Below are positions 48,892 through 61,589 of a stretch of DNA of 64,000 bases, piece after piece; the first letter of the stretch is position 1, and each line of letters starts with the position of its first letter. This stretch comes from Numida meleagris. Taxonomy: Eukaryota > Chordata > Aves > Galliformes > Numididae. The position numbers and the translations under genes were made by a program. The notes beneath the pieces were generated by a model. The model was not told the origin of the DNA. It did no database searches and worked only from the letters and a program-made list of their open reading frames with translations. The DNA lies in the NCBI RefSeq assembly GCF_002078875.1, contig NC_034438.1, positions 17,231,747 to 17,295,746 on the forward strand. The letters run 5' to 3'.

Positions 48892-51091
48892 ATTATGTAG
48901 TAGACAAATGCAACGTTCAGGCTCAGCTGGGTAACAAAAACATTCAGACGTTACAGTAAAATTACAGTAAATTGTAGAAAGCAGAGTCTCTATGACAATA
49001 AACATGCAGCTTGCAAATGAAGGTCGTGTAGTGCTGTGGAAACACTTCTGTATGGAGACAGTGTACGCAGCACCCACAGCTCACCCGGCTGCCACAGCAC
49101 ACGCTTAAAGCTGGCAGAGGTTACACATCAGCAGTAGCTCAGGCAGCCATAACCCCATATGGTACATAATAAATTCTATTTAACATTACATTCACTAAGT
49201 GTTCAGTTCAGCATCAAGGCACTTTCCTTGTTAAATATCCCCATGTCTTACGACTACGCTTACCGAGATGTCCGTGGTGACATAGCCTCAAGTACACCCT
49301 TATCCCTCCTGTCCCACAAGCACGTGGGGAGCAGACCGCCCACTACTGCGTGACACCGAACAACTCCACTCCGTTAAACAGGCCACAGCGAGCCACGCGG
49401 ATCCAAGAACAAATGTGCTTTGCTGTGAAGGGCGGCTGTGTGAGCGGTTCCAGAGGCGCAGGGTCAGGCAGGAGAAAGCTGCATGGCGGCCGGCCACTGA
49501 CAGCAGCACCGTGCACTCGTTCCTCAGCTATCACCGAAGCGTGCTCCTGCAGCGCATCCACGACGTCACTGCCCGTGTCCAGCAGCAAGGCTGTCCTTGC
49601 ACGCACACAGCCCTGCCTCGAGCTGCGTGCTGTGAGGTACTCGTTGCCTGCCCCGCCGTGCTCTGGCTGTAGTCATTAGAGTAGTCTGCAACAAGTCTGT
49701 GGCCTTGATGTGCATCCTTGCGCATAGAGTCAACACTGCTCTGTCTTATGAATGGCTCAGATTGCACAAGTGCTACAAAGGGAACAACAGAGAAAGCAGA
49801 CGCGTTCTAGCTTCATCTTAACTAATCCTTTTGCTTTTAGGGAAGAGAAACAGGAGTCCACGAACCAGCTACGGAGTATGTGATTCTGCCCTTCTCCAGA
49901 TTCCTGCAGCAGGCTCCCTGCCTTACTGAGCGCTGTGGTCACCAGCGGGCTGCTCCATGACAGATGACACGATACTTCTGCTATTATAAACTGCTTCCAA
50001 ATAACATCAAAAGCAACTACAGGAATATAAAATGCCTGTAAGTATCCATCCTAGCCAAGAGATCAGCATTTACAAGGAAGCAGGGAAGTTTCAGGATCCA
50101 TCCATCGGTGGAACTCTTCAATGCACTTCAAGGAATGTACCTAAGTAGCTCTTAGTCTCAATCACAGAAGACAGACTGGTCTATTTAGTCCCTTTTAATG
50201 CGTATAAACCACAATTTAATGCATACACGTCCTGGAGGGGCTGACTACACCAGTTCTGAGTTGCTCTGGAGTTCCAGATCCTACTGTGAAGTCAATAGGA
50301 TAGCAGCATATATTGACATGGGTCTTAGGTATTCAAGACCTGGCATTAATTAGGTATGTTACCTAAGTTAAAGCAGTACGACTCCCACACTCCCTCAGTG
50401 TGCTCATGTAGGTTTTAGCCATCTGGTGGTGCTCACAATTTACAGTCAAAGCTGAAGCTGCCAAACCCAGGGCAGGAAGGAGCTCTCTCAGTGCTGAGAA
50501 CCAGAACAGCCCTTGTGAGCAGGGGGGCAGCCAAGGGGACACCCGGCTCTGTGCCACAGCGATGTGGCCAAAGTTTTTTGCAAATCTGGATAAATTAGCA
50601 CTTTGCTGGGTTGCTGTCACACTGATCAGCGCAGCCTATCACAGGCAATCCTAAACTAACGTAAGAACATTTCTGCTCTGCTGTCCGTTGCCTTGTTAGC
50701 TTAAGGCTTAGTAGGTAGCTTAGCTTAAAACAGTAAGCAGAAACATTACCACAAGACTTTTTCACTGCAGCACAAGATATTCCCATGCTAAGTGCCATGG
50801 AAACAAGCCACAGCATCAACCCCACCAACCTCCTGTTCTAACAGAGCACACCGAATACCACTACAGAAATAACATAAGCACTTTTCTTGCAAACAGAGGA
50901 GGGGTTAGTCTGTGCCTGAAAGCAGCTCCAAGTGTGATAATACAGGAAAAACAGTTCCTCCTTATTCATCATCCCTACCCTCTGCAGAAGAGATGCAGAA
51001 TGCTTTTCTCACCCGTTCTCCCACCCCTACTTGAAAAATTCCAGTCTGGGTAATCAAGATGGGCACTAAAGTGTCAGTAGAAAAGTATGAT

Positions 51092-51114
51092 TTTATTTTA
51101 ATAATGCCTTTATT
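51092..51114 (-). terminator. Candidate proximal polyadenylation signals for IL6ST
   Basis: Two aataaa hexamers on the minus strand, 17 bp apart, 2.8 kb after the stop codon. They would give a shorter 3' UTR. Confidence 0.3.
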
Positions 51115-53897
51115 TTGTAAAGTGCGCCATAGTTATTGAAAAAAAAAGCTTTTCCTTTAATTATCATGTTCAGGCCAAATTCAGAGAATTTCAGCAGCTT
51201 GCTAAAATGCATTACGTACACTCTGAAACCTGTGTGCAACTCTTATACAACTCTGCTGCTGTAATGCATACTAACTATAAAACCAGTTAAACCCGAACAC
51301 TGTACAACACAGCATTTGGCAGAGGTTTATGAAGTTGTAAGCAAACCTGTTACTCGGACTGTTTGTGGCTTCTGTAGGCTATTCACCCAGAAGCATCTCC
51401 TGTTTCGTCTTCACTGTTTTATCCCTAGATACATGCACAAGATAGAAAGACAGAACGTAAATCTGCCACACAGAACCCACGGCAGGATATTCTGTTGTAC
51501 AGCTATGTGAGTTCGTTACCACAGGCTCATAAACTACAAAGAAATAAGAGTCCAGAAGTGACAGACCAGAACCCTCGTTAGCAATGACCACCCTAAAAGG
51601 GGGAATCACTTCAAAGTTTAACTTGCTTCAGAAACGGTTCATGGTTAACAGCAACTGAGAAGAAAATGCTTTCCCTCTACATGACAGAAAGAGTATAGTA
51701 ACTTTAGGAATAGCTGAAGCGGTCTCTCAGATACGACATATGTTACCGAAAGTTAGTATCGCTGAATCACAGATGAAAGATAGCATGTTTAAAGCAACAT
51801 TTTTTAAAGCAACATTCAAGCTAAGCGGCCAGACTGCAGCCATAAAAATCGCAGCCCAAAACATTTCAGAGATCAGCAGAGGGTGAATTAGGCAGCACGT
51901 GGCTGCAGGGGCAGTTCGAGTAAGCACACACACTGTGAAGAGAGCTTCCCTTTTACTCGTGGCTTCCATGGTCACTATGAAGTTTGATTAAAGAAGACAT
52001 ACCTATCCCTCCACAAACTCACTGCTGTCATTTGCCAAGAGGAATGTGTTCTGGCAACAGAATGCTCCTTCAGCCTTTGGAAAACCAGACACACCTCCTC
52101 TGTCTCGTGACAGTATAGCTTTCATTATGCCTTGTTCTCTGCAGGAAGAGGCTGAACGTGCTGAGGTGGCATAGGGAGGAAGGAAGGTGGTCTGTTCTGA
52201 AGAAAAGTACAGTTACAGTAACCTGCAACATCACATTTTAGTTAAAAAAAAGTGCCCAGACATGACAAATACTGTAAGCAGAAAGGAACTGCAGAGTATT
52301 GAATAAAATGTTATTGAAGTTTAAGAACTCTTTATCTGTTTTGAGTAGTCCAGAGTTCAAATAATATTATTTTGAATTTACTCTAGCACTGAGTTCCTTT
52401 GTAACAAAAGCATAAGAGGTGAACATCATACTTCCATCTGTTCTTCAAAGGCCTTTAGCAAGTGCTCTGCAGGACAGCAGCACTAGGAATCACAGCACTG
52501 AAAGTTTCTGGAGGTCTCCCTTCTTTTGCTGAAGGAGAATTAAAACTCTTGTTTTATTCTCACAGAACAGCATGTAGTGTTTTGAATGAAGGTTATTAGT
52601 GTCAAGTTAGAAAAGCTGACTAGACTAAGAAAAACATCTACAAGAGTGTTGTAAAATTGCATCATTAGGGAATAGGGTTATATGAATGCAATTGTATGTA
52701 CCTTCTTTAGTAAAACTCCGAACATCTGAACAGGGCTGAAGTGAGACATAAGGAATTTCAGCAGCCACAAATGTTATCTGTGGCTTATGCTGGATAAGAG
52801 ATTCATGTTGTCAGTAACTCTCAAGTTCAGGGTAGGTTTTTTTTTCCTAAGCACTTCAATGACTTGAGTGCTTTGGTTTTTTGCTATGTTCTGTTTCAAG
52901 GAAGTCCTGTGGTATTAATCTTTGTAGTCAATCAGGAAGAAGATCTTATTCCCCTTCTCCTGGGCACTTATAAGAACCGTGAAATGCTTCAGCCCATTAT
53001 TTACCTCTCAAGCAGTATACTGCCAAAGGGGCACTTACTATACAAAGGCAATTAATATGTCCAGAGAGATGTAGTATAATCAGGAAGTGACTCAGGTTCA
53101 AAAATCTTTAACTAATTCTTTATCTGTGTTTTCATCTGGATTTAACGTTTAGCCATGAAGACTGCACTGCTGTGCATCCAGTAGCGAGGCACACTTTTAG
53201 GCCAAATTATTATATACTTCATGTGCAAGCATATCTAAATATAGACAGAGTATCAGTGACTATAGTAGCACTCAGAGTCAAGCAATCGTAGCATTTTACC
53301 TGCACACCATCACAACTTCTATGTAGTTTTTAAACGGGGATGCACGATTTGCATACTGAGTCCGATAAGTCTGAAACTGTGACACTGGGCCAAGTCAAAA
53401 TCCAGAAAGTTAATCAAGCTATCGAAAAGTGTATGATGCAGTATTTTTAAACTTTAGAATGCTGAACTTCAGTCACATTTTTGCACAAAGATGCTCCAAG
53501 CAACCAAAGCTGGCTTTTTAGGTGTGTACACTGCCACAAATCAAAGTATTTCTTCTAGGAGGTCTGTTGGCCAATGTGATTAACTGAAACTTGCTATTTT
53601 CAATCATGTGTAAATCTGATATGACAAGACAAAAAGTAAGGTAGCACATAGGCTTGTTCAGCTTTTCAGACAAACATCATTTCATGTAGTGCATAAAAGT
53701 AAGTCTCCAGTAAGTCTGGACTGCAGATCATCCACGGAAACATAGTCCTTATTGTACTCTTGTCAAATTATTTTTCACCTAATTTTAATATTTCTATCTG
53801 CATTCAGATAAAAATACCTAGCTTAATTTATCAGAAACACAGGAAAAAAAAATGTGAACAGGCACTAACAAAGGCCTAATACAGCCAGTCTCTTCTC

Positions 53898-54620
53898 TCA
53901 CTGAGGCATATAACCCCCTTGTCTCACAGTCTGCGGGAGGTAACTTTTTGGCATTTCGTCAACTGAGGGTAGGTTTTCCTCCACTGTTTCAGGTCTCACA
54001 GTCTGTCCTTCAGTACTTGTCTGTAAAACATCTGGTACAGTAGCTTCCTGGGTATTTTCTTCTAGCTCAAAACCTAGAGACTGTGAACTCTGACCTGAGA
54101 CCTGCAGTTGTGCAAACCCAGCGAGATCCTCCTCATTAGCTGGAATAATCTGCTTTGCTCTTTCAAAGAATGGCCTGTCTGTCTTGATTTCATCCTGACC
54201 ACAATTTTGTTTGAAATAATGCTGCCTTTGTGTACTGTCACTCCCTCCAGCATGATCCTCTAATCTCTCTTCTGAATCTAGCAGAGGCTGAGTAGATTCA
54301 GACCTTGAAAAGACTTGTACGGGTGTTTGATCTCTGTAGCCATTAAGTACTACAGTTGAATACTGCACAGTGCTTGAAGTGTTTTGAGTAGTTTCACCTT
54401 CATCGCTATCAGAGACGCTTTGCCTAGGAGAAGACATGCACGAGGATCCTCCAATACCACTGCTGTGCCCTTCTGATGTACTTTTTTCCTTTTTGAGCAA
54501 ATCAAAAGGTTTTAGATCTTGTTCTGAAAAAGACTTCTTGTCATCAGCTTCTATTTCTACGACGCTCACATCTGTAAAACTGCCTTCTGGGTACATCTGA
54601 TCTTTAGAACTAAAGGCGTG
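53898..54620 (-). CDS. IL6ST: IL6ST last coding exon (cytoplasmic tail)
   Basis: Encodes 240 residues from HAFSSKDQMYPEGSFTDVSV to QGGYMPQ and the tga stop at 53898-53900. It includes the Ser-rich SSGIGGSSCMSS region, the SHP2/SOCS3 docking tyrosine in VQYSTVV, four YxxQ STAT3 sites and the endocytic di-leucine. It starts in phase 0 after ctttcag. The intron 54621-55421 shows nothing recognisable. Confidence 0.97.
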   Translation of the reverse strand, partial: HAFSSKDQMYPEGSFTDVSVVEIEADDKKSFSEQDLKPFDLLKKEKSTSEGHSSGIGGSSCMSSPRQSVSDSDEGETTQNTSSTVQYSTVVLNGYRDQTPVQVFSRSESTQPLLDSEERLEDHAGGSDSTQRQHYFKQNCGQDEIKTDRPFFERAKQIIPANEEDLAGFAQLQVSGQSSQSLGFELEENTQEATVPDVLQTSTEGQTVRPETVEENLPSVDEMPKSYLPQTVRQGGYMPQ

Positions 54621-57600
54621 CTGAAAGAAAGAGAGGGATGTTGCCTAAGAGGAAGGTTATTTAAGTTGAAAACAAACAAAACATCAAATAACTTATTTCT
54701 TTTGCTGTAGTAATTTCAATATTCTTCAGTCAGGTTACCTCCTTACTGAGTGTGGCAATACCCTCCAAGTATCTGTTACAAAATGAAAGATGTAGCTTTA
54801 TATCCATAATTCCATAAATGCTCTAAGAAATGCAACTGGATGTGCAAGCTTTGCTCTAATTTTAAATTGTTCTGAAGAACAGTAAACAGAAAACCACTCA
54901 CTATGCAGTATAGAACGTACGGAATACAGAGGCCATATACACGTACTCTCAGTCATAAATGTTCAACATCAGAACTTAAGAAGATGTTAGCCACAGTTCA
55001 TTGAACAGAATTTTTTGTCATCCTCCCCCCACATAGGGCATAGATTTTTCTGCCACACTTCCCATCCATATTTTAGATCTCCCTCCCTCTCACACTTAAC
55101 TGTACAAAGTTTTAAGAATCATGAACTGCTTGCTTAGTACTGTTCTCCCATTAATGCGTATAATAATCAGGGCTTGACCCTTCAAACTAGTAAACTCAAG
55201 CTCTGTGCTGTGAACTTATGCTAAAGATCACGTATTTCTAACACTGAATCTACTTGACAATTAAGTCTTCTAGCCATATCATATAATAATGTTGTGAAAC
55301 TTATATCCAGTCTTATTTTAATCCCTGAACTCTGTGTGTTTTATAAGGGAGAAGACTCCCTCCGGTTAGTTTGAGACCTTATGGATTAGGAAAACTAGGG
55401 ATACAGACAGATGAGTATTACCTTAGCTGGAACTTGAGGGGACCACTGAGCAATGTTACTCTTGGATGGATCAGGAACGTTAGGCCAGATATGCTTTTTA
55501 ATTCTGCAGAAGATTAGAAACAAGATTACAAGATGCACTTCCAAATTCCTATGTTGATACTACAGAGCAAATATTCAGGTAGAAACTATTACCTATGTCA
55601 GTATAAAAACACACGTTCGTTACTCTGAGTAACTGAGTATCAAAGCAAACTTCACAACTAAAAATAAAGTCTGAACATGTTCCAAGATGGGCTTTTCAAC
55701 TACATTCAGTTAAGAACTGATTTTAGGAGCAGCAGGGACGTTAGAATGAGAAGGGCAAAAGTCTTCTTTTTAAACGAGAAAGAAAAGTTAAGTTGACTGG
55801 GGACATATAAGAGATGCTCTTTGCCAGGGAAAACACTTCAGCTCTCAGATGAAGTCACAGAGAAGAACTCTTGAGGTAAAAGGACCTGGAAGAGGACATG
55901 ATGCATCCCACTAAGTACTAAATAAGAACTGAGTAAACTTAAAGTTTGCTAACACTAAATAGCTTGAATATAGTTAAACAGAATATTCTGTGCTTAACGA
56001 AATGAAAGCCATCATTCTAGTCTCATCTGATGACTTACAAAACAACACATGCAGTATATCCTGATAAAGTCCTAACAAACTTAACCCTAACCAAGACTAG
56101 CAAGAAATTACTTTTGAAGATTGATCTATGGGACATTTCGTTTAGTGATAATGACTCACAACAATAAATAAAATCAGCATCAGAAAAGCCCCTGATTTCT
56201 CAAGAAAAATACAAAGATGTATATTATTAATGTGGTCTACCTTTTTTTCCAAACTAGCTGTAGAACGCTTACATGTTCGTAATGAATTATTATGTCATCT
56301 TACACCAAGACATACCAGGAAAAGGAGAGAAAGTCTTCATTTACACTTACAAGTCACGTTTGTTGAAGCAAAACAAAACTCCAAGGAGTACAGTCAACAG
56401 GAATGCTAGACACACAGGTACAACTATGGCTTCAATTTCTCCTCTCCCTGAAAAATAACGAAGAAATGCATTTACAGCCCTTTTTGGTATTAAAGGAACT
56501 CAGCAGCAGCACACAGTTCCTCACAGACAGGGACAATCTGAAACCAAACACATAGCATAGCCTTAAGTTTCAGCTTCAGAAGAACCTTCTCTCTTGATGA
56601 AAAAAGCCTGTTGGCAAACTTATGAAAAGCTCAGTTCAAACAATCTAATGCCTTGCATCAGCAAAAACCACAGATTGCTCTAGAAGCTGGAATGTTACAA
56701 ATAATTTTTATAATTTAGGCAGATAAAATTCCTAAGTGAATGCATCTGTGTCCAGTTTCAGTGATCCACCATTTGCCGTATCAATATCATGAGCAAATGA
56801 CCAATGTAAACCATCTAACAGTTTATTCTGTACATGAAAATACCCTTTGCCTACAGACACTTAAAGCTGCATTGTTGGTATGCATCCTTTCCCAAATTAT
56901 GTATACATTTTATAAGTAAACCTTAGAGAATGTAACACTATATTGAAAAAACACCTAATGTTGCTGCTCTTACCATTATAAACAGGAAGCTCTGCATAGC
57001 CGCACATAAAAATTTAACTCTTCACAACGAATTTCTGTAGAGAACCGTAACAAACTAATAGCCATTAAAATAGGAACGTGGAAGCTGAATAAGAGTTGTA
57101 AAGAATGGCATGTACTGACAGGCATCTACATTAGCGGGTCAAGATCACAGCCCAACCCTGCAGCTTTGCAGAACACCCAAATCAGGAAAATGAAGGCAAT
57201 CTACATTCAGATTAAAATCAAGACTCTAGCACTGTCTTTAAGACAAGAATAGGAGCCATCACATATCAGATACGGATACAAGGACATTGAGAAAATCCTA
57301 ATTACTCACACAAAGTGGGCCATTCACTGTATTCTAAGCGATACACAAGAAGCACATCTCAAACCAGCATGTTTGCCACATAAGAAAAATTCAGAAAACA
57401 TGCAGAAGACACAGCCCGAAGGAATCGTAACTGAACTCAAATATTAAAAAAAGGTCAAATACCCTTTGGTGCTTGAATGCTAGACAGTTTCTTGCACCTT
57501 GTGAGCATGAACAACTGAAATGCTTTTTTTTTTTTTTTGAAATCATCTTCCTCTCCTATCTGATCAGAAATTGAGCCCTGCTATACTGTTGCAACATCAA

Positions 57601-60571
57601 TGCCTACTTCTGTTATTTTTTTGCCCTTTTTGCTTACCAAATTTCTGTGTAGTAAAAGTAAAATCAGGACCACTCCTGCCTCCTTCGTCTGTGTATGCCA
57701 TCATCCGCACAGTATACAACGTGTCACTGGTTAGAGAAGAGAGGGTATACTCTGTCTTGGATGGATCCACTGACACAGCTGAAGAGAAGAAAAATGTACT
57801 AGTTTTCAGTATGGTTTATTAGATCTCCATAAACACAAAAACATTAAGACATTACATCTTAATAAACAGACAACAGTTTCTGTAGAATGCATGGCTGCAT
57901 GGAAAACACAATGTCACAGAAAGATTAAAAACTTGTACAAGAAATGCTGAGGTTAATTTGTTTCTTTTCGCGCATTTGAATTTATTCTTTCTTTGTGATA
58001 ATTCATTTGTCAATTTCTTGTTTTTTCAGAAAGCAAACTCAAAGTCAAACTGAAGCTTAAAGGCCTTTAATATGCAGAAAACATAGCTAGCTAGAAAAAA
58101 ATCTAGTTAACTCAAAGTTATATGGTTAACTAGAAGTGTAAGTAAATTGCCCTTCCAACTTACGTAGGTCTCAAAAAAACTTTTTGTAATTTCATCTCCC
58201 TGTCTTTGTCTGGAGCTGACAGAGACTACCAAGAATTAAAACGAACTTCAAACAAAAATACAGTTTTTTTATATCTACCTATACCTATACCTATATCTAT
58301 ATATCTATATCTATATCTATATAATCCTTCACAGATTGAATGGTCTAGCTTCATCTTCACAGAATCTCACACTGGCTGAGGCTGGCAGGGTCTTCTGTAA
58401 GTCATCTGGTCTCATCCCCAGCTCAAAGAGGGACAACCAGAACTTGGTGCCCAGGACCGTGTCCAGGGAGGTGGGTTCTGAAGATATCCGAAGAGGAAAC
58501 TGCACAACCTCCGGGCAACCTGTGTCAGTGCTCCATCACCTGCGCAGCTCAGAAGTGTTTCCTGATGGTTAGAAAGAACCTTCTGTGTTCTAGTTTGTGC
58601 CCATCTCGTTACACAACTTCCCTGATCTGTATTTAGACAGACAGATGGGAGTACAACAACTGCCAATCAGCTTTCAGAAACCAAACTCAGTACCCTGTAA
58701 TACACAGACCGCATGTGCTTAATTCTTTATTGGTAACTTTTCTCTGTTCACTACATGGGAGAGCTATACATCTAACATCAGCTTTATATCATCAGAATAA
58801 GACTGTCAAACACACTTGAGTCTGTTTCTTGTTGTATATGTATTAGGAAAGGAAGAGATTGAGTATTTCAACACCACAAAGCATGTCTCTGCTTTCTGTT
58901 ACCTGTTTCATTTCCATCGACAGTTTTGTACAATATTGTGTAACTTCTGATGAATCCATTTTGCTCATCGACTGTGAGACGGTTCCATGTCAAAACAGCT
59001 TCAGCTTTTCCTACTTTTTTTGTCTGAACAGTTGGTCCTTTTGAAGGACCTGTAACGGTAGATGAACATTAGTTTCTATTGCAGATCCTCCCATCCACAA
59101 AAGCACTGTATTAATGAGAACTGGACTGCTATTTCATAAAAGCTTCAGTAGAATAGCTGGACTAACTTATCTATAAAGCATTATTTTCAGATAACACATC
59201 GTTTTCAGACAATACAGCAATTTCAAAGAAGCTTTAAAAGAAATATCTAGAAAACTGTATGAAATAGTAATCAGATCAGATCACATGAAGTCTTCCACTG
59301 AAGTTGATTAGTCTTGACTTCATACTTGGTATCTAAAATAAATCAAAGAACTAATACTATGGTGATAAAGTAACAAAATCCTGTGCCAAATTCTCTGATA
59401 AAAGCTGGAAAAAGGAAAGTCAGATAGAGACAGCTGTTTAATTAAATACTGTATACTAGCAGAATGGATGTTAAAGGAGAGGACAGAAACAATTATGTCA
59501 GATGGCCCTTATGTGTAGGGTCACTTTCCATTATGCAGTTCACATAAAAGCAAAGGTTGTACTATTTTAGCCAAGATGTCAGTGAATGTGCTCCAAGGTG
59601 ACTTTTGTACTTACGATCCTGCTGCAGGTAAGCCTTCACAGACTGTCCACTTCCCTGGCCATCAGCATACAGAGGGTACACAGTTATCAAGTAACACTTG
59701 AATGGTTTAATGTCACCTAATAAAAGGAATTTTAAAATCTGTTGTTTCTGAGAGTCAAATTTCTCACTATCTACCTCATTTCCTTCAGATGGAGGGTCCC
59801 AGCCTTTGCCTTTTTTGTTAAATGCCCTTATAACTAATGCAGTTGACTGTTATTCTAGAGCTCATTTACATATTGCTCTGAAGAAATAACTAAGAGAAAA
59901 ATAAAGTGGTTCAATAAAGTATAAGCAAACTTCATAGAATTTTGGCTTTTTTCCTAGTTTATTCTAAGTAAGTCTTTAAGTGTCTTCAACACTGAACCAC
60001 AGAATTATAGATTTGAGCTACTGATTACGATCTTAACGGAATTGTAAAGTTGACTAAGTTTCATTGTTTGAAGTGAAAGATGCATGACAATTCAATTTGG
60101 AAGGAACTCAGCCTTTTCACTATTTCAGCTGTTCCCAAGAATGAAGAGATTAAAAGCAAAATGCAGATAAGACTTTTTTTAATATAACATGAATTTCAAA
60201 ATGAAAAAACTAGTTAATTTGGCAAAAATACAGATATTCCCACATACTCATGATAAACTAAGAATAGCCCTCGCATTATCTCAGATTCCCACCCTACAAA
60301 GAGAAATGTAGTTACCATAAATATATTCTTCCCTTTGAGAATATTCACTAGGTTCTTAGTGTTCTACAAGACATTTGCAAACTTTTAAGTTAAGTACCTT
60401 TTAAGTATGTTCCTTGAATGTTTCCTGGTTCAATCTGCCACTCTGTGATGCAGTCTGAGCTGCTGGACATCAGACACCATTCGATGACGTATTTAAGAAC
60501 ATTATTAGGAGCAATCCACCCTACCCACAATTTGCCATCTTTAGGTAGTGTTCTAATATTCTTCACAGGAG
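53898..60571 (-). CDS. IL6ST: Interleukin-6 receptor subunit beta (gp130), last seven coding exons
   Basis: Shared signal-transducing receptor for the IL-6 cytokine family, acting at the plasma membrane with JAK1, JAK2 and TYK2 and STAT3. Seven GT-AG exons in the window join without frame conflict into 488 residues. They cover fibronectin domain D5 (1-92 of this part), D6 (93-188), the TM segment (195-216), box 1 (IWPNVPDP, 226-233) and the whole tail. The tail keeps YSTV, YRDQ, YFKQ, YLPQ and YMPQ, the di-leucine STQPLLDSEER, and ends KSYLPQTVRQGGYMPQ, the gp130 terminus. The signal peptide, the Ig domain D1, the cytokine module and D4 are encoded beyond the right edge, so the CDS is partial because of the window and not because it is broken. 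The exons are listed separately. Confidence 0.97.
55422..55503 (-). CDS. IL6ST: IL6ST exon with box 1
   Basis: Encodes IKKHIWPNVPDPSKSNIAQW and SPQVPAK. Phase 2 in, phase 0 out at gtaata. The length is 82 nt against 79 in IL31RA. The intron 55504-56350 shows nothing recognisable. Confidence 0.95.
56351..56447 (-). CDS. IL6ST: IL6ST transmembrane exon
   Basis: Encodes GRGEIE, then the helix AIVVPVCLAFLL and TVLLGVLFCF, then NKRDL. Phase 1 in, phase 2 out at gtaagt. The intron 56448-57637 contains a poly-T tract near 57524-57538 and otherwise nothing recognisable. Confidence 0.96.
57638..57778 (-). CDS. IL6ST: IL6ST exon, D6 second half
   Basis: Encodes EYTLSSLTSDTLYTVRMMAY and TDEGGRSGPDFTFTTQKF. 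It is 141 nt, phase 1 in and out, donor gtaagc. The intron 57779-58902 contains a CR1 fragment and a simple repeat. Confidence 0.96.
58271..58323. repeat. Microsatellite (tatatc / tatacc type)
   Basis: Tandem hexanucleotide-like units ctatac and ctatat, directly beside the CR1 fragment in an IL6ST intron. Confidence 0.85.
58358..58612 (-). mobile_element. CR1 LINE 3' fragment in IL6ST intron
   Basis: Begins with tcacagaatctcacactggc and continues into the diverged CR1 3' part (gtgttccatcacc-like block, then gttagaaagaaccttctgtg). It has the same orientation as IL6ST and is old and 5'-truncated. Confidence 0.75.
58903..59049 (-). CDS. IL6ST: IL6ST exon, D6 first half
   Basis: Encodes RPSKGPTVQTKKVGKAEAVL and NGFIRSYTILYKTVDGNET. 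It is 147 nt, phase 1 in and out, donor gtaaca. The intron 59050-59614 shows nothing recognisable. Confidence 0.96.
59615..59716 (-). CDS. IL6ST: IL6ST exon, D5 second half
   Basis: Encodes KCYLITVYPLYADGQGSG and SVKAYLQQD. It is 102 nt, phase 1 in and out, donor gtaagt. The intron 59717-60397 shows nothing recognisable. Confidence 0.95.
60398..60571 (-). CDS. IL6ST: IL6ST exon, D5 first half
   Basis: Encodes APVKNIRTLPKDGKLWVGWI, KYVIEWCLMSSSSDCITEWQ and QGTYLKG. Phase 1 in and out. It is the most upstream IL6ST exon I can find in the window. Confidence 0.94.
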
Positions 60572-61549
60572 CTGGAATGAAAGAAAATGGAAAAGTGCTA
60601 AATACTGACATTCCTTCCACTAGACAGTCATAACAGCAGCTGACTTGTCAAATGTGGCTACTTTTGATTATTGTAATGGTGACAACTTGACAGAATGTAA
60701 GAAAATGTTAAAGTCATTTTCTGAAATTTAGAAGCTTACATCTGAATTTGTATCAGAGAGACAAACAATACTATTAAGAAACTGTAAATTAGACACACTT
60801 TCTCTTCTTTTATATAGTAAGTTGTCTAACTGTACAGTAAAGATTTACTATATTTCTTCCAAAATAAAGGGTCTATTTCACAGTAAAATCAAACCTTCGG
60901 ACCTTCTAAATTCCCATTCCAATCCTGAATATACTCATATACCTTACCAAGTCCTTCTAGCTACAGTGCTATTCTGTTGAAGCATATCTTTAGTTGGGTC
61001 ATTTAGCAGTTTTAGAATCTGTGGCTCACCCCTAGTGTTTATGCACCAAGAATCAGCCCCACTGATGTATTAATTTTTGATACCTGTGCTCCTCTTTCTT
61101 GGACTGTGTAAGAGCCTAGATTCAACAGATGAGCGCAATAAGGAGAAACCAGCCTATATTTACTACTAGCAGTACACAATAAAAGGAACATGATAAAAAG
61201 GAAAACCAACAGAGTAGTCTGTTTCCACCATTTCACAAGATACAGGAAACACTGGAGGGTAAGACAAGGACAAGAACAGAAAGGGGAGGTGGGTGGGAGG
61301 GAATACCACAAAGCAGAAGGAAGAAGAACAACGGCTAGATTGGATATACATGAAGTAGATGATACTTGCTTCCCAAAATAGTTTATTTTTAGAAAACAGA
61401 AATGCCTGCTATGCTAGAAAAAATAGAATAGAAAATAGAGTGCACTACGGATCAAAAAGTTCTATGGATCGAAAAGAACTGTGAAATAACACACAAAGCT
61501 TGCAATGAATCCATCAGTACATAAATTGCTGTGAAACCCAGTATACATA

Positions 61550-61580
61550 GGTTGCTCCAAAAGTAATGCCTCCTATTTTT
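61550..61580 (+). mobile_element. Second mariner-type terminal inverted repeat (Galluhop-like)
   Basis: ggttgctccaaaagtaatgc follows a ta-containing site and matches the repeat at 17352 with one change over the first 20 bases. The following sequence is not mariner, so only the tip survives. Confidence 0.7.
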
Positions 61581-61589
61581 GGCAAGGTA

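Larger units (their letters stand above)
48871..53897 (-). other. IL6ST: Probable IL6ST 3' UTR
   Basis: About 5 kb of non-repetitive, mostly AT-rich sequence lies downstream of the IL6ST stop. Human IL6ST also has a multi-kilobase 3' UTR, so the length is plausible. Minus-strand aataaa copies at 51109-51114 and 51092-51097 could give a shorter form. The distal attaaa at 48886-48891 could give the full form. No separate gene was recognised in this stretch. Confidence 0.5.
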
